From positions 62,001 to 126,000 of the forward strand of contig NZ_JAFFQA010000003.1 of the NCBI RefSeq assembly GCF_016919065.1: a stretch of 64,000 nt of DNA. Reading direction: 5' to 3'. Origin of the DNA: Desulfobulbus rhabdoformis. GTDB taxonomy: Bacteria; Desulfobacterota; Desulfobulbia; Desulfobulbales; Desulfobulbaceae. The position numbers and the translations under genes were made by a program. Shown here one piece after another: positions 17,970 through 26,218 of the stretch. The notes under the pieces are model-generated. The model did no database searches and was not told the DNA's origin. It saw only the letters and a list, made by a program, of their open reading frames with translations. The first letter of the stretch is position 1, and the number at the start of each line of letters is the position of its first letter.

Positions 17970-18056
17970 ACACACTTTGTTCCGCCAAGGGCAAGAGTTC
18001 ACGGTGGGCAGAAAACAACGCTCAGCTCACCCTACGCAACATTTCGATAAAACAAT

Positions 18057-18100
18057 AAAAAACGGGAAACTCCTCATCGAAAAAGAGTTTCCCGTTTTTC
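18057..18100. terminator. Bidirectional terminator between olsF-like and ppk1
   Basis: The stem AAAACGGGAAACTC / GAGTTTCCCGTTTT has a 12-nt loop, with A-rich and T-rich flanks giving T-runs on both strands. It serves the convergent olsF-like (plus) and ppk1 (minus) genes. Confidence 0.88.
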
Positions 18101-18118
18101 TCTCTCTATCTGAAGTCG

Positions 18119-20287
18119 TTACCGCTTTTTCCCCATCATCGCCTTTTTCATGTTGATGCGGCTGGCCTCGGCCAGTCGCTTTTCTGTCTGTTTGATCAGT
18201 TGACGATGAATACAGATAGTGCCGACCCGTCCTTTTGAGACCCGCTGTACATAACTGCCGTCGGGCTGCATCTCCCAAACATTGCGTTTATTGGCCAGCT
18301 GAAAATCGAGCCACTGGCGCAACTGCTTACGTAATTTAGGCGCCTCCACCGGTGTGCAGATCTCAACCCGAGATTCAAGGTTTCGTTGCATCAGGTCAGC
18401 GGATCCAATGAAATACTCCTCTTCTCCCTGATTGCGAAAATAAAACAAACGCGCATGTTCAAGAAAACGGCCCACCAGTGAAATTACTCGAATATTTTCA
18501 GAGAGGCCGGGAATACCGGGACGTAGACGACAGGTATCCCGAATAACCAAATCGATCTGAACACCTGCCTGTGAGGCCTTATAAAGGGCGGCTATCACTT
18601 CACGATCTTCCAGTGCGTTGGTTTTCAACTGAATCAAGCCTGGATTTTCAGGGGTATGTCCACGCACCTCCCGTTCAATCTTCTTGATCAGCGCCTTTTT
18701 AAACATCCGCGGCGAGGGCAAGAGCTTGCGGTAATGGCGCATCGGGGTGTAGCCGGTGGTAAGGTAATTAAACAACTCCGTCAGATCCGCCCCTATATCG
18801 CCGTCACAGGTCAAGAGCCCCAGGTCACTGTACATACGGGCAGTTCCCGAATGATAGTTGCCGGTACCTATATGAGCATAACGACGCAACCCGTTAAAAT
18901 CCTTTCGAATAACAAAGATAACCTTGCAGTGGGTCTTCAGCCCGACAACACCGTAGGTGACATGGATGCCCGCCTCTTCAAGGTACTCTGCCCAGCGGAT
19001 ATTAGCCTGCTCGTCAAAGCGGGCTTTCAGCTCAACAACCACAGCGACCTGCTTCCCATTACGGGCAGCATCAATAAGGTACTCGATAACCCGGGAATCA
19101 CCTGCAGTTCTATACAGTGTCATCTTGATGGCACGCACCTTGGGGTCGGTACTCGCCTCACGCAGATAACGCTCAACAGAGGTATTAAAGGACTCATAGG
19201 GATGCTGTACCAGAATCGAGCCGTTTTTGCGGATCACGTGAAAAATATTTGGGTCTTCATCGAGCAACACCGGGTTATCCAACGGCTTATGCGGTTCGTA
19301 ACGCAGTTCCGGACGATCGAGTTTGGCAATCTGAAACAGATCCCGTTTGCCAATAATACCATCAACTTCAAACACATCGCGGAATTCATCAACCCCTAAC
19401 TCGGCAGCCAACATGCCCCGGTGCAATGGCTCCATATCCTTATCGACTTCCAGACGAACGATTTCGGCAAATTTACGTTCACGAAGGGCTGACTCAATGA
19501 CCAGCAATAGATCGTTAGCCTGCTCCTGGTGGGGCTCGGTGATGGCATTTCTTGTAACCCGAAAAATTTCGCAGCTCTCCACCACCATCTCCGGAAACAA
19601 GACCCCAAGGTTATTTGCAATCAGGTCTTCTAGAGTAATGAGATGACCGTTTTCACCAAAGGAGAGAAAACGAGGCATGTCCTCGCTTACTGGAACCTTG
19701 ATACGGTTCATATAGCTGTGTTCGCTATCGGGGTAGCGCACACTGACAAGCAGGTTGACCGAGAGGTTGGAGATAAAGGGGAAGGGATGTGCCGGATCCA
19801 TGCCCTGGGGAGTCAGCATGGGGTATACTTGGTCGAGAAAGTACTGTTCAGCCTCCTCTTTTTCCTCAGGGCTCAAATCGGCATAGGCAATCAAACGAAT
19901 GTGTTTGCGGCTGAGATGACGTTTCAGTTCTTCTTCGAGTTCTTCCTGCTGGAGCAGGATATCACGCACCTCAATGTGACAGGCATCGATTTGCTCCTGG
20001 GGTAAACGACCATCCACAGAGAGTTCTCGTACACCGGCACCTACCTGCTGCTTCAGGCCGCCGATACGTTTCATAAAAAACTCATCCAGGTTGGACCCCA
20101 CCACGGCGAGAAAAAAAACACGGTCCAGCAAGGGAACACGCTCATCCTGACCTTCATGGAGGACACGGCGGTTAAAAGCCAGCCAGGTCAACTCCCTGTT
20201 CAGGTACCATTCCGGAGATTCCAGATCAGTAATCAGCTTGGGAGAATTTTCTATCGTAACTTCAGGTTCAGACACTATCGATTCCAT
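18119..20287 (-). CDS. ppk1: Polyphosphate kinase 1
   Basis: Polymerises the gamma-phosphate of ATP into polyphosphate, reversibly. The 722 residues cover the N-terminal helical domain (WYLNRELTWLAFNRRVL), the head domain and two PLD-like C-terminal domains. The catalytic His is in VGLKTHCKVIFV, with RYAHIGTGNYHSGTAR, SADLMQRNLESRVE and the first-half VKALKMTLY-like segment VRAIKMTLYRT conserved. Alone between the olsF-like gene and a secreted phosphatase-like gene; no ppx is adjacent. Confidence 0.97.
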   Translation of the reverse strand: MESIVSEPEVTIENSPKLITDLESPEWYLNRELTWLAFNRRVLHEGQDERVPLLDRVFFLAVVGSNLDEFFMKRIGGLKQQVGAGVRELSVDGRLPQEQIDACHIEVRDILLQQEELEEELKRHLSRKHIRLIAYADLSPEEKEEAEQYFLDQVYPMLTPQGMDPAHPFPFISNLSVNLLVSVRYPDSEHSYMNRIKVPVSEDMPRFLSFGENGHLITLEDLIANNLGVLFPEMVVESCEIFRVTRNAITEPHQEQANDLLLVIESALRERKFAEIVRLEVDKDMEPLHRGMLAAELGVDEFRDVFEVDGIIGKRDLFQIAKLDRPELRYEPHKPLDNPVLLDEDPNIFHVIRKNGSILVQHPYESFNTSVERYLREASTDPKVRAIKMTLYRTAGDSRVIEYLIDAARNGKQVAVVVELKARFDEQANIRWAEYLEEAGIHVTYGVVGLKTHCKVIFVIRKDFNGLRRYAHIGTGNYHSGTARMYSDLGLLTCDGDIGADLTELFNYLTTGYTPMRHYRKLLPSPRMFKKALIKKIEREVRGHTPENPGLIQLKTNALEDREVIAALYKASQAGVQIDLVIRDTCRLRPGIPGLSENIRVISLVGRFLEHARLFYFRNQGEEEYFIGSADLMQRNLESRVEICTPVEAPKLRKQLRQWLDFQLANKRNVWEMQPDGSYVQRVSKGRVGTICIHRQLIKQTEKRLAEASRINMKKAMMGKKR

Positions 20288-20705
20288 GGTGGTAACACAT
20301 TGTAAGTAATCAGCAAAAAACAGAATCCAGGCTTAGCCATCCATTGCCACGGATTCTGGGAACATCCTAAAGGAGATTTATCCTACCTGAAAAACATTAA
20401 GTTTTGATTAAATTTAATCATTTCCTGGCAAATTAGAGAAAAATATATTTTTTTAAATCTATAGAACTATTTACTGTGTTTTTTTATTACGGTATTTTTT
20501 GGTGCGACAGGGTAGTTTTAACGGGACAAAAGAGGTATAATTCTCTTAAATACTCTGACAAAACGGCCACGTTGCTCTTTTTTTACCTTATCTCGATCTC
20601 TTTCTAACGGGTTTATGTTTTTTCTTTACCTGGAAAAAACAATTTGCTAGGTCTATTTGTCAAATTTCTGGCACCCAACTCCCCCTTTATCTGCCTTGAA
20701 ATTCT
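20288..20705. other. AT-rich divergent intergenic region
   Basis: Divergent space of 418 bp between ppk1 (minus) and a secreted metallophosphatase-like gene (plus). It contains the short palindrome at 20331-20358, then long A/T runs. I looked for a Pho-box repeat (CTGTCAT-like) and saw none. No gene is recognised. Confidence 0.5.
20331..20358. repeat. REP-like palindrome, degenerate copy
   Basis: CAGAATCC / GGATTCTG form perfect 8-bp arms around a 12-nt loop in the ppk1 leader. The right side, GCCACGGATTCTGG, resembles the CACGGATTCAG arm of the copies near 1.2, 3.1 and 47.6 kb. Confidence 0.55.
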
Positions 20706-21911
20706 ATGGGTAAAACAACTCTATCGCTTATCTTTCTTACTTTTTTAAGCTTTAGCTTTTTTCAGGTTCATCCCCTGAATGCTACCACACCCCCCAAAAA
20801 TGACACTGTGCCTCAAAACAGTAACTCCACTGTCGAATGGCACGGTGATTTGGTGAGTAGCAATACGGTAGCTGTCCAGCTCCTGGCTATCAATGAGGCG
20901 AACGCCAAAACTCCAAGTCCTTCCATTATTCCCCAGACGTTTGATACAGGTAAACCAATACTTGCTGGTTACCTGAAAAAAGTTGAAGCAAAAATGCCTG
21001 GGGCCACCTTCTTTCTCCACGCAGGTGATCAAAACCAGATTCGACTTTCAGGGCTCCCGCAACAATCATCGGCATCTGAAACCAATCTGTTCACCATGCT
21101 TGGTAACTCGCACTGTCGTCCCACCGGGGGCTATGACCGGGAATGTAATTTTATAGGGATTCCTGGTAACAACGAATTTATCCAGGGGGTGCAAGAAATG
21201 CTGCACCTGCTCTACGAATCCCGAGATGGGCAATCCAGCTATCAGCAGAACTCTTTTCCCTCTATCTGCACCAACCTCGTGGAAACAGAGAGCGAGCACC
21301 CGGTCTTCCAACCCTATGTCGTTCGCTTGGTGGACGGTGTTCCCATAGGGTTCATTGGTGCCTTGCTGAAAACAGAGCACAATGCAGAACTGGTGAAGAA
21401 CAAGGAACACCTGGCCATCAGGGATGAAGCCGAGTCTGTAAATGAGTATGTCAAAATTTTGCAAGGACTGGGAGTTCATACCATTGTGGTCATGATCCAT
21501 CAGGGAAACGAGAAACAGGCTGCATTGCCATCCAAAAATTTATCAGAGCACAAAATCCGCCTGCAAACAATGCTCGCCCAACTCGACAGCGAGGTTGATG
21601 TGGTTCTCTGCGGACAGTCACATTCCTATAACAACACCCTTGTTGAGGGAAAATCCGGGAAAAAGATGCTTGTGGTTCAGGCCTGGCCCCAGGAAAATGG
21701 CGTTGCCCAAATTCAGCTGCAAATCAGCCGAGCCAGCGCGGAAGTGGTGGCAATGCGTTCAACCGTCCATTCAACTCAAAAAGGAATGGAGAGCTATCAG
21801 AAAAAAGCCAACGTAGCCAGCCTGAATGCGCAGGGACAAACCAATACTCAGCAGCCTGCCCCAAGCACTGGACCACGGATTGCCTTCCCCGAAAATCGGG
21901 AAACAATGTAA
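20706..21911 (+). CDS. Secreted 5'-nucleotidase-like metallophosphatase domain, active site altered
   Basis: An exported protein of 401 residues: signal peptide at 1-26, then a calcineurin-like domain of the UshA/5'-nucleotidase type, without the usual C-terminal nucleotidase domain. Family motifs are recognisable but changed: LLAINEAN instead of LLAINDFHG (the Asp and His metal ligands are lost), HAGDQNQ retains GD, PGNNEFIQG replaces GNHEFD, and LCGQSHSY replaces GHSH. It may bind a ligand without hydrolysis. The C-terminal about 60 residues are Gln/Ser/Pro-rich. No good SD precedes the ATG. Confidence 0.72.
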   Translation: MGKTTLSLIFLTFLSFSFFQVHPLNATTPPKNDTVPQNSNSTVEWHGDLVSSNTVAVQLLAINEANAKTPSPSIIPQTFDTGKPILAGYLKKVEAKMPGATFFLHAGDQNQIRLSGLPQQSSASETNLFTMLGNSHCRPTGGYDRECNFIGIPGNNEFIQGVQEMLHLLYESRDGQSSYQQNSFPSICTNLVETESEHPVFQPYVVRLVDGVPIGFIGALLKTEHNAELVKNKEHLAIRDEAESVNEYVKILQGLGVHTIVVMIHQGNEKQAALPSKNLSEHKIRLQTMLAQLDSEVDVVLCGQSHSYNNTLVEGKSGKKMLVVQAWPQENGVAQIQLQISRASAEVVAMRSTVHSTQKGMESYQKKANVASLNAQGQTNTQQPAPSTGPRIAFPENRETM

Positions 21912-22217
21912 AAATAAATTATTTATCCTCCTCTCTCTATTCATCTTTCATCCCTATAGCGCATACATCTTTTCCCAAGTCTCACTGTATTGTTCAAGCC
22001 TGTTCCTACTGCTTCCTTGAAGCAGTATCGAAGTCGAAAATTCAACAAAACTCTTGAAGTGATTGATGCAAAATGATGCAATCATGAAGAATTGTTGGGA
22101 TATTTTTTTTCGTACCTTGATTTTCTCTAATTCTCTGTGCGATAATGCCTTCGTCCGGTCAGTAAATTTTCTACTTCTCCGCTGATTACGCGGTGTTTTT
22201 GATGATAGGCGAATATT
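21912..22217. other. Intergenic region with hairpin and promoter
   Basis: A perfect hairpin TACTGCTTC-CTT-GAAGCAGTA lies at 22007-22027 with no T-run on the plus strand, and a promoter-like pair at 22117-22146. Otherwise AT-rich, with no gene seen. Confidence 0.5.
22117..22146 (+). promoter_or_regulatory. Sigma70-type promoter candidate
   Basis: TTGATT (22117-22122) and GATAAT (22141-22146) are spaced by 18 bp and would drive the zinc-ribbon gene at 22218 with a leader of about 65 nt. Confidence 0.5.
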
Positions 22218-23024
22218 ATGCGTTGCCCAAAATGCGGATACACATCCTTTGATCATTTGGAAAGCTGTAAAAAGTGCCACAAATCCTTTGGTCCCGCTGT
22301 TGAGGAATTCAACGGAACCACATATGAGGCAGTGGCACCGCTTTTTCTCAAAATTGCACGGGACCTGGAAGAACCTCCGTCTCCTGAATCAGTGCAAGAA
22401 CTTGATTTCGATGATATTGACCTCGATGACGAGTTAGAAGAAGAGCAGGAAAACACCCTCCGTCCAGGCATTGATACCGAATTCACTTTGGATGAGGACA
22501 TATTGGCCGAGGCTACCAAGCCTCAAGAAGCACTTGCCGATGATGGGGAAGAACTGGTGGTCGATTTAGACGAAATGGAGGAAGTGGCACCTCGGGATGA
22601 ATTTACCCTGGATTTTGATCAGGGCCCCGGCGACGACGAAGATTCGGAGCTTCCCCCCATCGATTTCGGCGATTTGGATATCTCTGACCTGGGGCCGCCC
22701 ATGGAAGAGGAGGAGATAGAGGAAGAGCCGGAAGAAGTTATCTCCCTTGAGCAAGAAGAACTCTCTTTCAGTGAAGAACCGATTATGGAAGAGATTGTCG
22801 AAGCTGATGTCGCTGGGCCTCCGCCAGCACCGAAGCCCACCAAACAAGCAGGGAAAACCGGGCTGGAGGATCTCAACTTCAACGGGCTTGATCTCGAATC
22901 ACCCTCAAAAATTGTTTCCGGCAGCGCAGCGGGTAAGCGCTATCTCCCTTCAGTTAAGACCGGAACCGCTCTTGATAAGTTTGATATCGACCTGGGCGAG
23001 CTGTTCAAAGACAACAAAAAGTAA
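22218..23024 (+). CDS. Zinc-ribbon, highly acidic protein of unknown function, 268 aa
   Basis: MRCPKCGY and SCKKCHKS at the N-terminus form a CxxC...CxxC zinc ribbon (first 25 residues). The rest, about residues 50-200, is dominated by Glu and Asp with few hydrophobic residues, so it is probably disordered. The C-terminal about 45 residues are more ordered (DLNFNGLDLES, TALDKFDIDLGELF). The pattern suggests a binding or scaffolding protein; no enzyme motif is present. tRNA-Phe follows 56 bp downstream. Confidence 0.75.
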   Translation: MRCPKCGYTSFDHLESCKKCHKSFGPAVEEFNGTTYEAVAPLFLKIARDLEEPPSPESVQELDFDDIDLDDELEEEQENTLRPGIDTEFTLDEDILAEATKPQEALADDGEELVVDLDEMEEVAPRDEFTLDFDQGPGDDEDSELPPIDFGDLDISDLGPPMEEEEIEEEPEEVISLEQEELSFSEEPIMEEIVEADVAGPPPAPKPTKQAGKTGLEDLNFNGLDLESPSKIVSGSAAGKRYLPSVKTGTALDKFDIDLGELFKDNKK

Positions 23025-23032
23025 AAAATTTA

Positions 23033-23062
23033 TTGACAAAAGGCCACAATTTATGCTATTAA
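23033..23062 (+). promoter_or_regulatory. Promoter for tRNA-Phe
   Basis: TTGACA (23033-23038) and TATTAA (23057-23062) are spaced by 18 bp, starting just after the preceding stop codon and 18 bp before the tRNA. Confidence 0.65.
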
Positions 23063-23080
23063 TTCAGGCCTTCAAGTGTT

Positions 23081-23156
<76 letters not shown>

Positions 23157-23164
23157 GAGATACT

Positions 23165-23201
23165 AAAAGGGTTACAGCCAAATGGTTGTAACCCTTTTTT
23201 T
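23165..23201 (+). terminator. Terminator after tRNA-Phe
   Basis: The 11-bp stem AAAGGGTTACA / TGTAACCCTTT has a 10-nt loop and runs into seven or more Ts. Confidence 0.93.
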
Positions 23202-23261
23202 ATTGCCGTTTTCCCACCAGACCTTTCCCTCACCGTCTTCCTCTCTCTCTTTTTTCCACTA

Positions 23262-23543
23262 TCAGCCATTTTTAGCATAAAGCAATCCAAGCAAGTCTTT
23301 TTCCAGCGACTGCCAGCAGCTTTCGTTCCCTATTTCACCACTTTCAAATGACACCAGGCACTTGGTCAGCAAGAGCTTAATCTCTTTAAAATAGACCAGT
23401 TTCGCCTTGTGGATGTTCATACTGTGGCAACGGTTGGCAAGCGCCGTTATCAACTCTTTCTTCTCTCTGGATAAATCCGATTTTCTGCGTTTTTTAGCCA
23501 GGATATCGATTTTGGCAATGGTATTTTCTTTGGGTTTCCCCAT
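23262..23543 (-). CDS. Small protein of unknown function, 93 aa
   Basis: Not recognised. AGGAAA upstream of the ATG is a fair ribosome-binding site. The protein is basic at the N-terminus (KKRRKSDLSREKK), then helical with alternating Leu/Ile (FKEIKLLLTKCL, LEKDLLGLLY). It stands alone, between tRNA-Phe and the PhzE-like gene, in an AT-rich stretch. A real gene is likelier than not, but only weakly supported. Confidence 0.45.
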   Translation of the reverse strand: MGKPKENTIAKIDILAKKRRKSDLSREKKELITALANRCHSMNIHKAKLVYFKEIKLLLTKCLVSFESGEIGNESCWQSLEKDLLGLLYAKNG

Positions 23544-23954
23544 AACTCATTTCCTATCACGGATGTATTTATTTTTTCGAGATAAAACGAGAAGATCTGC
23601 GGTTAGTGCTCCCCTTGTTCTTCCTGGCTTCCTCATGGTCGATTCTGAAGGTATCAAACCACCGTATGCAGGTCTACGTTCTCCCCCCCCTTACAATCTT
23701 TCTTCTAAAATCTGTTGAAAAGGGTGTTGAAAACCTGTTCGCAAGCAGTTGATGAGCGGAGAGACTCTATTATTCCTCGGTTCTCACCATTTTACCCCGA
23801 GGGGGTAAACAACAATATCAACACAAAAAATGTATTTAAATTATAAAGTTACATACTTTCCCAACAATTCAACAGCGCTAATAATAACAATAAATTACTT
23901 ATAAATAAAAATTATACTATTGAGTATCATTCTCTATCTGTGTAATTCCTTTCA
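23544..23954. other. AT-rich intergenic region
   Basis: 411 bp between the PhzE-like stop and the small protein's start, both minus. It holds a short hairpin TTTACCCC/GGGGTAAA (23791-23798 and 23802-23809), a GTTGAAAACC motif near 23725, and long A/T runs toward 23950. No gene is seen. Confidence 0.45.
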
Positions 23955-25871
23955 TTAAATGAAAAAAACTTCCTGCTTTGATTCCAAACTCTTTGATTGA
24001 TCAGGAGGTTGTAGGAGCTGGTGAACCGCCTCCTTTAAAAGAGTGTAGCCGTTTCGGGAAAGAACGGATTCAGGGTGAAACTGAAAACCAATGAATCCAC
24101 TCCCGTGGATAGCTGCTACTTCGTCTGTTCCAGGAAGAATCGATAGCCTATATTCACTGTTTTGGGCAACACCGGCAAAGGTGTTGTAAAAGCCCACCAG
24201 TTCTTTGCGACCGTTTAGGTTGATAGCCCGCTGCGTTCCCTGCAGCGGGCGCTCTTTTCGTTTCACCTCAAATCCCAGCTCTTTCAGAAGCAGCTGATGC
24301 CCCAGGCAGATACATAGAAAGGGCTGTTGTTTCGCTCGAAGAGTTCTGATTATTTCCCTATTCTTATGCATCTTTTTGTCGAATTCATCATTAGGGTTTC
24401 CCGGACCAGGGCCCACAATAACCAGGTCACTTTCGGATAGAGAGGCATCAAACAGGTGGTGGCGAACAATCGACGTAGTAAAGCCCATACACCGCAACAT
24501 ATGATTGAGCATCCATATAAATTCGTCTTCGTTATCGATAAGGGTTACATGAAACTGTTGCGAGGTGGTGTGCACAGGCTGTTGGCGAAAGAACCAAAAG
24601 GAGGAGAGACATTCATTGCGTCTGGCCAGGGTTTCGATTATTTCATCATCATTATGAAGGCTTGTCAGTAGTGGCGGGGAAACCTGTACATCTTGTTGTT
24701 GCAGGCAAGCCATCAATGCGCCGCTCTTGGCCCTTGTCTCAGCTACCTCCTCCTGCGGTATGGAATCTTTGACCAGGGTTGCCCCCACCCCCGAATAGAG
24801 GTTACCGCTACGGTCAATTTCGACTGTCCTGATGACAATGGGTGAATCAATGAAATCTTCTCCTTCTTCATCACGCCCCATGAGCAGTAGGGCGCTCCCA
24901 TAATATCTGCGCGAAGCAGGACAGTATTTCTTGATTATTTCACAGCTGTTTTCAACAGGTGAGCCCACTACGGTAGCGGCAAACATGGATTCTCTGAACA
25001 GTTCCATCACATCCTTACTACTGGTTCCCGAGAGCAGATATTCGGAGTGGATAAGACGCGACATCTCCTTGATCAGGGGGCCGACGACAGCACCTCCACT
25101 CTCACACATCTTAGCCATCATCTTCAACTCTTCATCGACAACCATGAAGAGTTCATTGATCTCCTTTTGATCGCAGAGAAATCGTAGCAGGTCTTGCTTG
25201 AACTGTTTTCTCAACTCATAATTTTTTTCCTTCCTGAAGGTGCCGCTTATGGGGTTCATCTTGACGCGGGATTTGCGTACCGACAGATGACGTTCGGGAG
25301 TAGAGCCGATGAAAAACATGTCGGTATCATAGAAAATAAACTTCCAGTAGGTGCCGTAATCACTTAGCACCAGAGAACGGAAGATAGAGAGTGCCCCCTT
25401 GGTGGAGAAGCTGCTTATTTTTCCATTCATGGTACGAGGAATGACAAAATTGGCACCTTCGCCGTTCCCTATCTCATCGTTAATAATGCGCTGAATCGTG
25501 GCAGCATACGCCTCTTCACTGGTATCGAAGCTAAGTGGCTGATCAAAACTAATGACCTCTGTAGGAAGCTCTTGCAGCAGCTCCTGAGTGTTGATCAACT
25601 CCTGGTGATTTATGGTGATGGTGCGAATATGTTCATTGTTATCGTGCACACCGTACCCACGTTCACGAATCTGACAGAAGGGAATGACGGAAATAGAATC
25701 GAATATTTCCCGATTTTCCGTCACTCCCCGCAGCCGGGGTATATCATCAAGGTGGCGATGTTGTGAAGGAAGACCAGCGAGTAGCAGTATTTGATCGCTG
25801 TCCTGTTTCTGAATAAGGCAGAAAGCAGTGTCTGTGTCGAGCAGCTGTTGAATACGGAGGGACATTTCCAT
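23955..25871 (-). CDS. PhzE/anthranilate-synthase-like fusion (chorismate-binding + glutamine amidotransferase)
   Basis: A 638-residue fusion, the PhzE architecture and length. Residues 1 to about 400 are a chorismate-utilising synthase: FIGSTPERHLSVR, MNPISGTFRK, the YLLSGTS segment and ATVVGSPVENSCEIIKKY. Residues about 440-638 are a class I glutamine amidotransferase with nucleophile Cys in FLCICLGHQLL and His-Glu in FQFHPESV. PhzE makes 2-amino-2-deoxyisochorismate; anthranilate synthase fusions look similar and make anthranilate. No phenazine genes are adjacent, and a leader with Trp codons precedes it, so anthranilate synthesis under tryptophan control is a serious alternative. The flanks are AT-rich. 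Confidence 0.85.
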   Translation of the reverse strand: MEMSLRIQQLLDTDTAFCLIQKQDSDQILLLAGLPSQHRHLDDIPRLRGVTENREIFDSISVIPFCQIRERGYGVHDNNEHIRTITINHQELINTQELLQELPTEVISFDQPLSFDTSEEAYAATIQRIINDEIGNGEGANFVIPRTMNGKISSFSTKGALSIFRSLVLSDYGTYWKFIFYDTDMFFIGSTPERHLSVRKSRVKMNPISGTFRKEKNYELRKQFKQDLLRFLCDQKEINELFMVVDEELKMMAKMCESGGAVVGPLIKEMSRLIHSEYLLSGTSSKDVMELFRESMFAATVVGSPVENSCEIIKKYCPASRRYYGSALLLMGRDEEGEDFIDSPIVIRTVEIDRSGNLYSGVGATLVKDSIPQEEVAETRAKSGALMACLQQQDVQVSPPLLTSLHNDDEIIETLARRNECLSSFWFFRQQPVHTTSQQFHVTLIDNEDEFIWMLNHMLRCMGFTTSIVRHHLFDASLSESDLVIVGPGPGNPNDEFDKKMHKNREIIRTLRAKQQPFLCICLGHQLLLKELGFEVKRKERPLQGTQRAINLNGRKELVGFYNTFAGVAQNSEYRLSILPGTDEVAAIHGSGFIGFQFHPESVLSRNGYTLLKEAVHQLLQPPDQSKSLESKQEVFFI

Positions 25872-25910
25872 TCTCCTTGTACACTAACCGGATCATGGAT
25901 GGGAGAACTG

Positions 25911-25955
25911 GAAAAAAAAAGCCCATACAGACCCGGAAGCGGCCTGTATGGGCTT
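25911..25955 (-). terminator. Attenuator terminator in the PhzE-like leader
   Basis: On the minus strand AAGCCCATACAG / CTGTATGGGCTT form a perfect 12-bp stem with a 13-nt loop, running straight into nine Ts, about 40 bp before the PhzE-like start codon. It lies 27 bp after the stop codon of a leader peptide with Trp codons. The CCCATACA of its left arm can alternatively pair with TGTGATGGG inside the leader reading frame (one bulged base), which would block the terminator. Confidence 0.85.
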
Positions 25956-25982
25956 AAAATTTATGAACTTATAATAAACCGG

Positions 25983-26075
25983 CTAGACTCTTCTTCCCAT
26001 CACAATACCCAGCCAGCCACGCCAAAGAGTAAGGGTGGTGTAGGAAGAGAGTTTGTATGCGGAGAAATGAGTCAT
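25983..26075 (-). CDS. Leader peptide with Trp codons (trpL-like), 30 aa
   Basis: A short ORF, ATG at 26075 to TAG at 25983, upstream of the PhzE-like gene. Residues 17-23 read LWRGWLG, so two Trp codons lie in four codons, followed by IVMGRRV and stop. Translation into this point would control whether TGTGATGGG in the same ORF is free to pair with the terminator arm. No strong SD was found before the ATG, a weak point. Its position, Trp pair, downstream terminator and possible antiterminator together form the classical layout of tryptophan attenuation. Confidence 0.68.
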   Translation of the reverse strand: MTHFSAYKLSSYTTLTLWRGWLGIVMGRRV

Positions 26076-26139
26076 CGTCGATTGTGGGGGTACGTTGGTG
26101 GTTGGTATTTCAGGCTAATGTGCTGCAAAAGAAGAGTGT

Positions 26140-26145
26140 TGTCAA
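26140..26145 (-). promoter_or_regulatory. -35-like box for the PhzE-like leader
   Basis: TTGACA on the minus strand (26145 to 26140) directly follows the rubrerythrin terminator. The best -10 at 17 bp is CACATT, which is poor, so the start site is uncertain. Confidence 0.35.
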
Positions 26146-26150
26146 TAAAT

Positions 26151-26189
26151 AAAAAAGGCGGATAGCCTGGGGCCATCCGCCTTTTTTTT
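26151..26189. terminator. Terminator after rubrerythrin
   Basis: GGCGGAT / ATCCGCC form a 7-bp stem with an inner GGCC-containing loop, flanked by A- and T-runs on both sides. On the minus strand it ends the rubrerythrin transcript. Confidence 0.85.
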
Positions 26190-26218
26190 ACAGAACTACC
26201 TGGATACTGCTGTCTGAT

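Noticed and set aside
20400..20700. Pho-box before ppk1 or the secreted phosphatase-like gene
   Set aside because: No CTGTCAT-like direct repeats were seen in the AT-rich region.
23791..23809. Hairpin TTTACCCC/GGGGTAAA as terminator of the small 93-aa gene or of the PhzE-like gene
   Set aside because: It lies upstream of both starts or too far from the stops, and no T-run follows on either strand.
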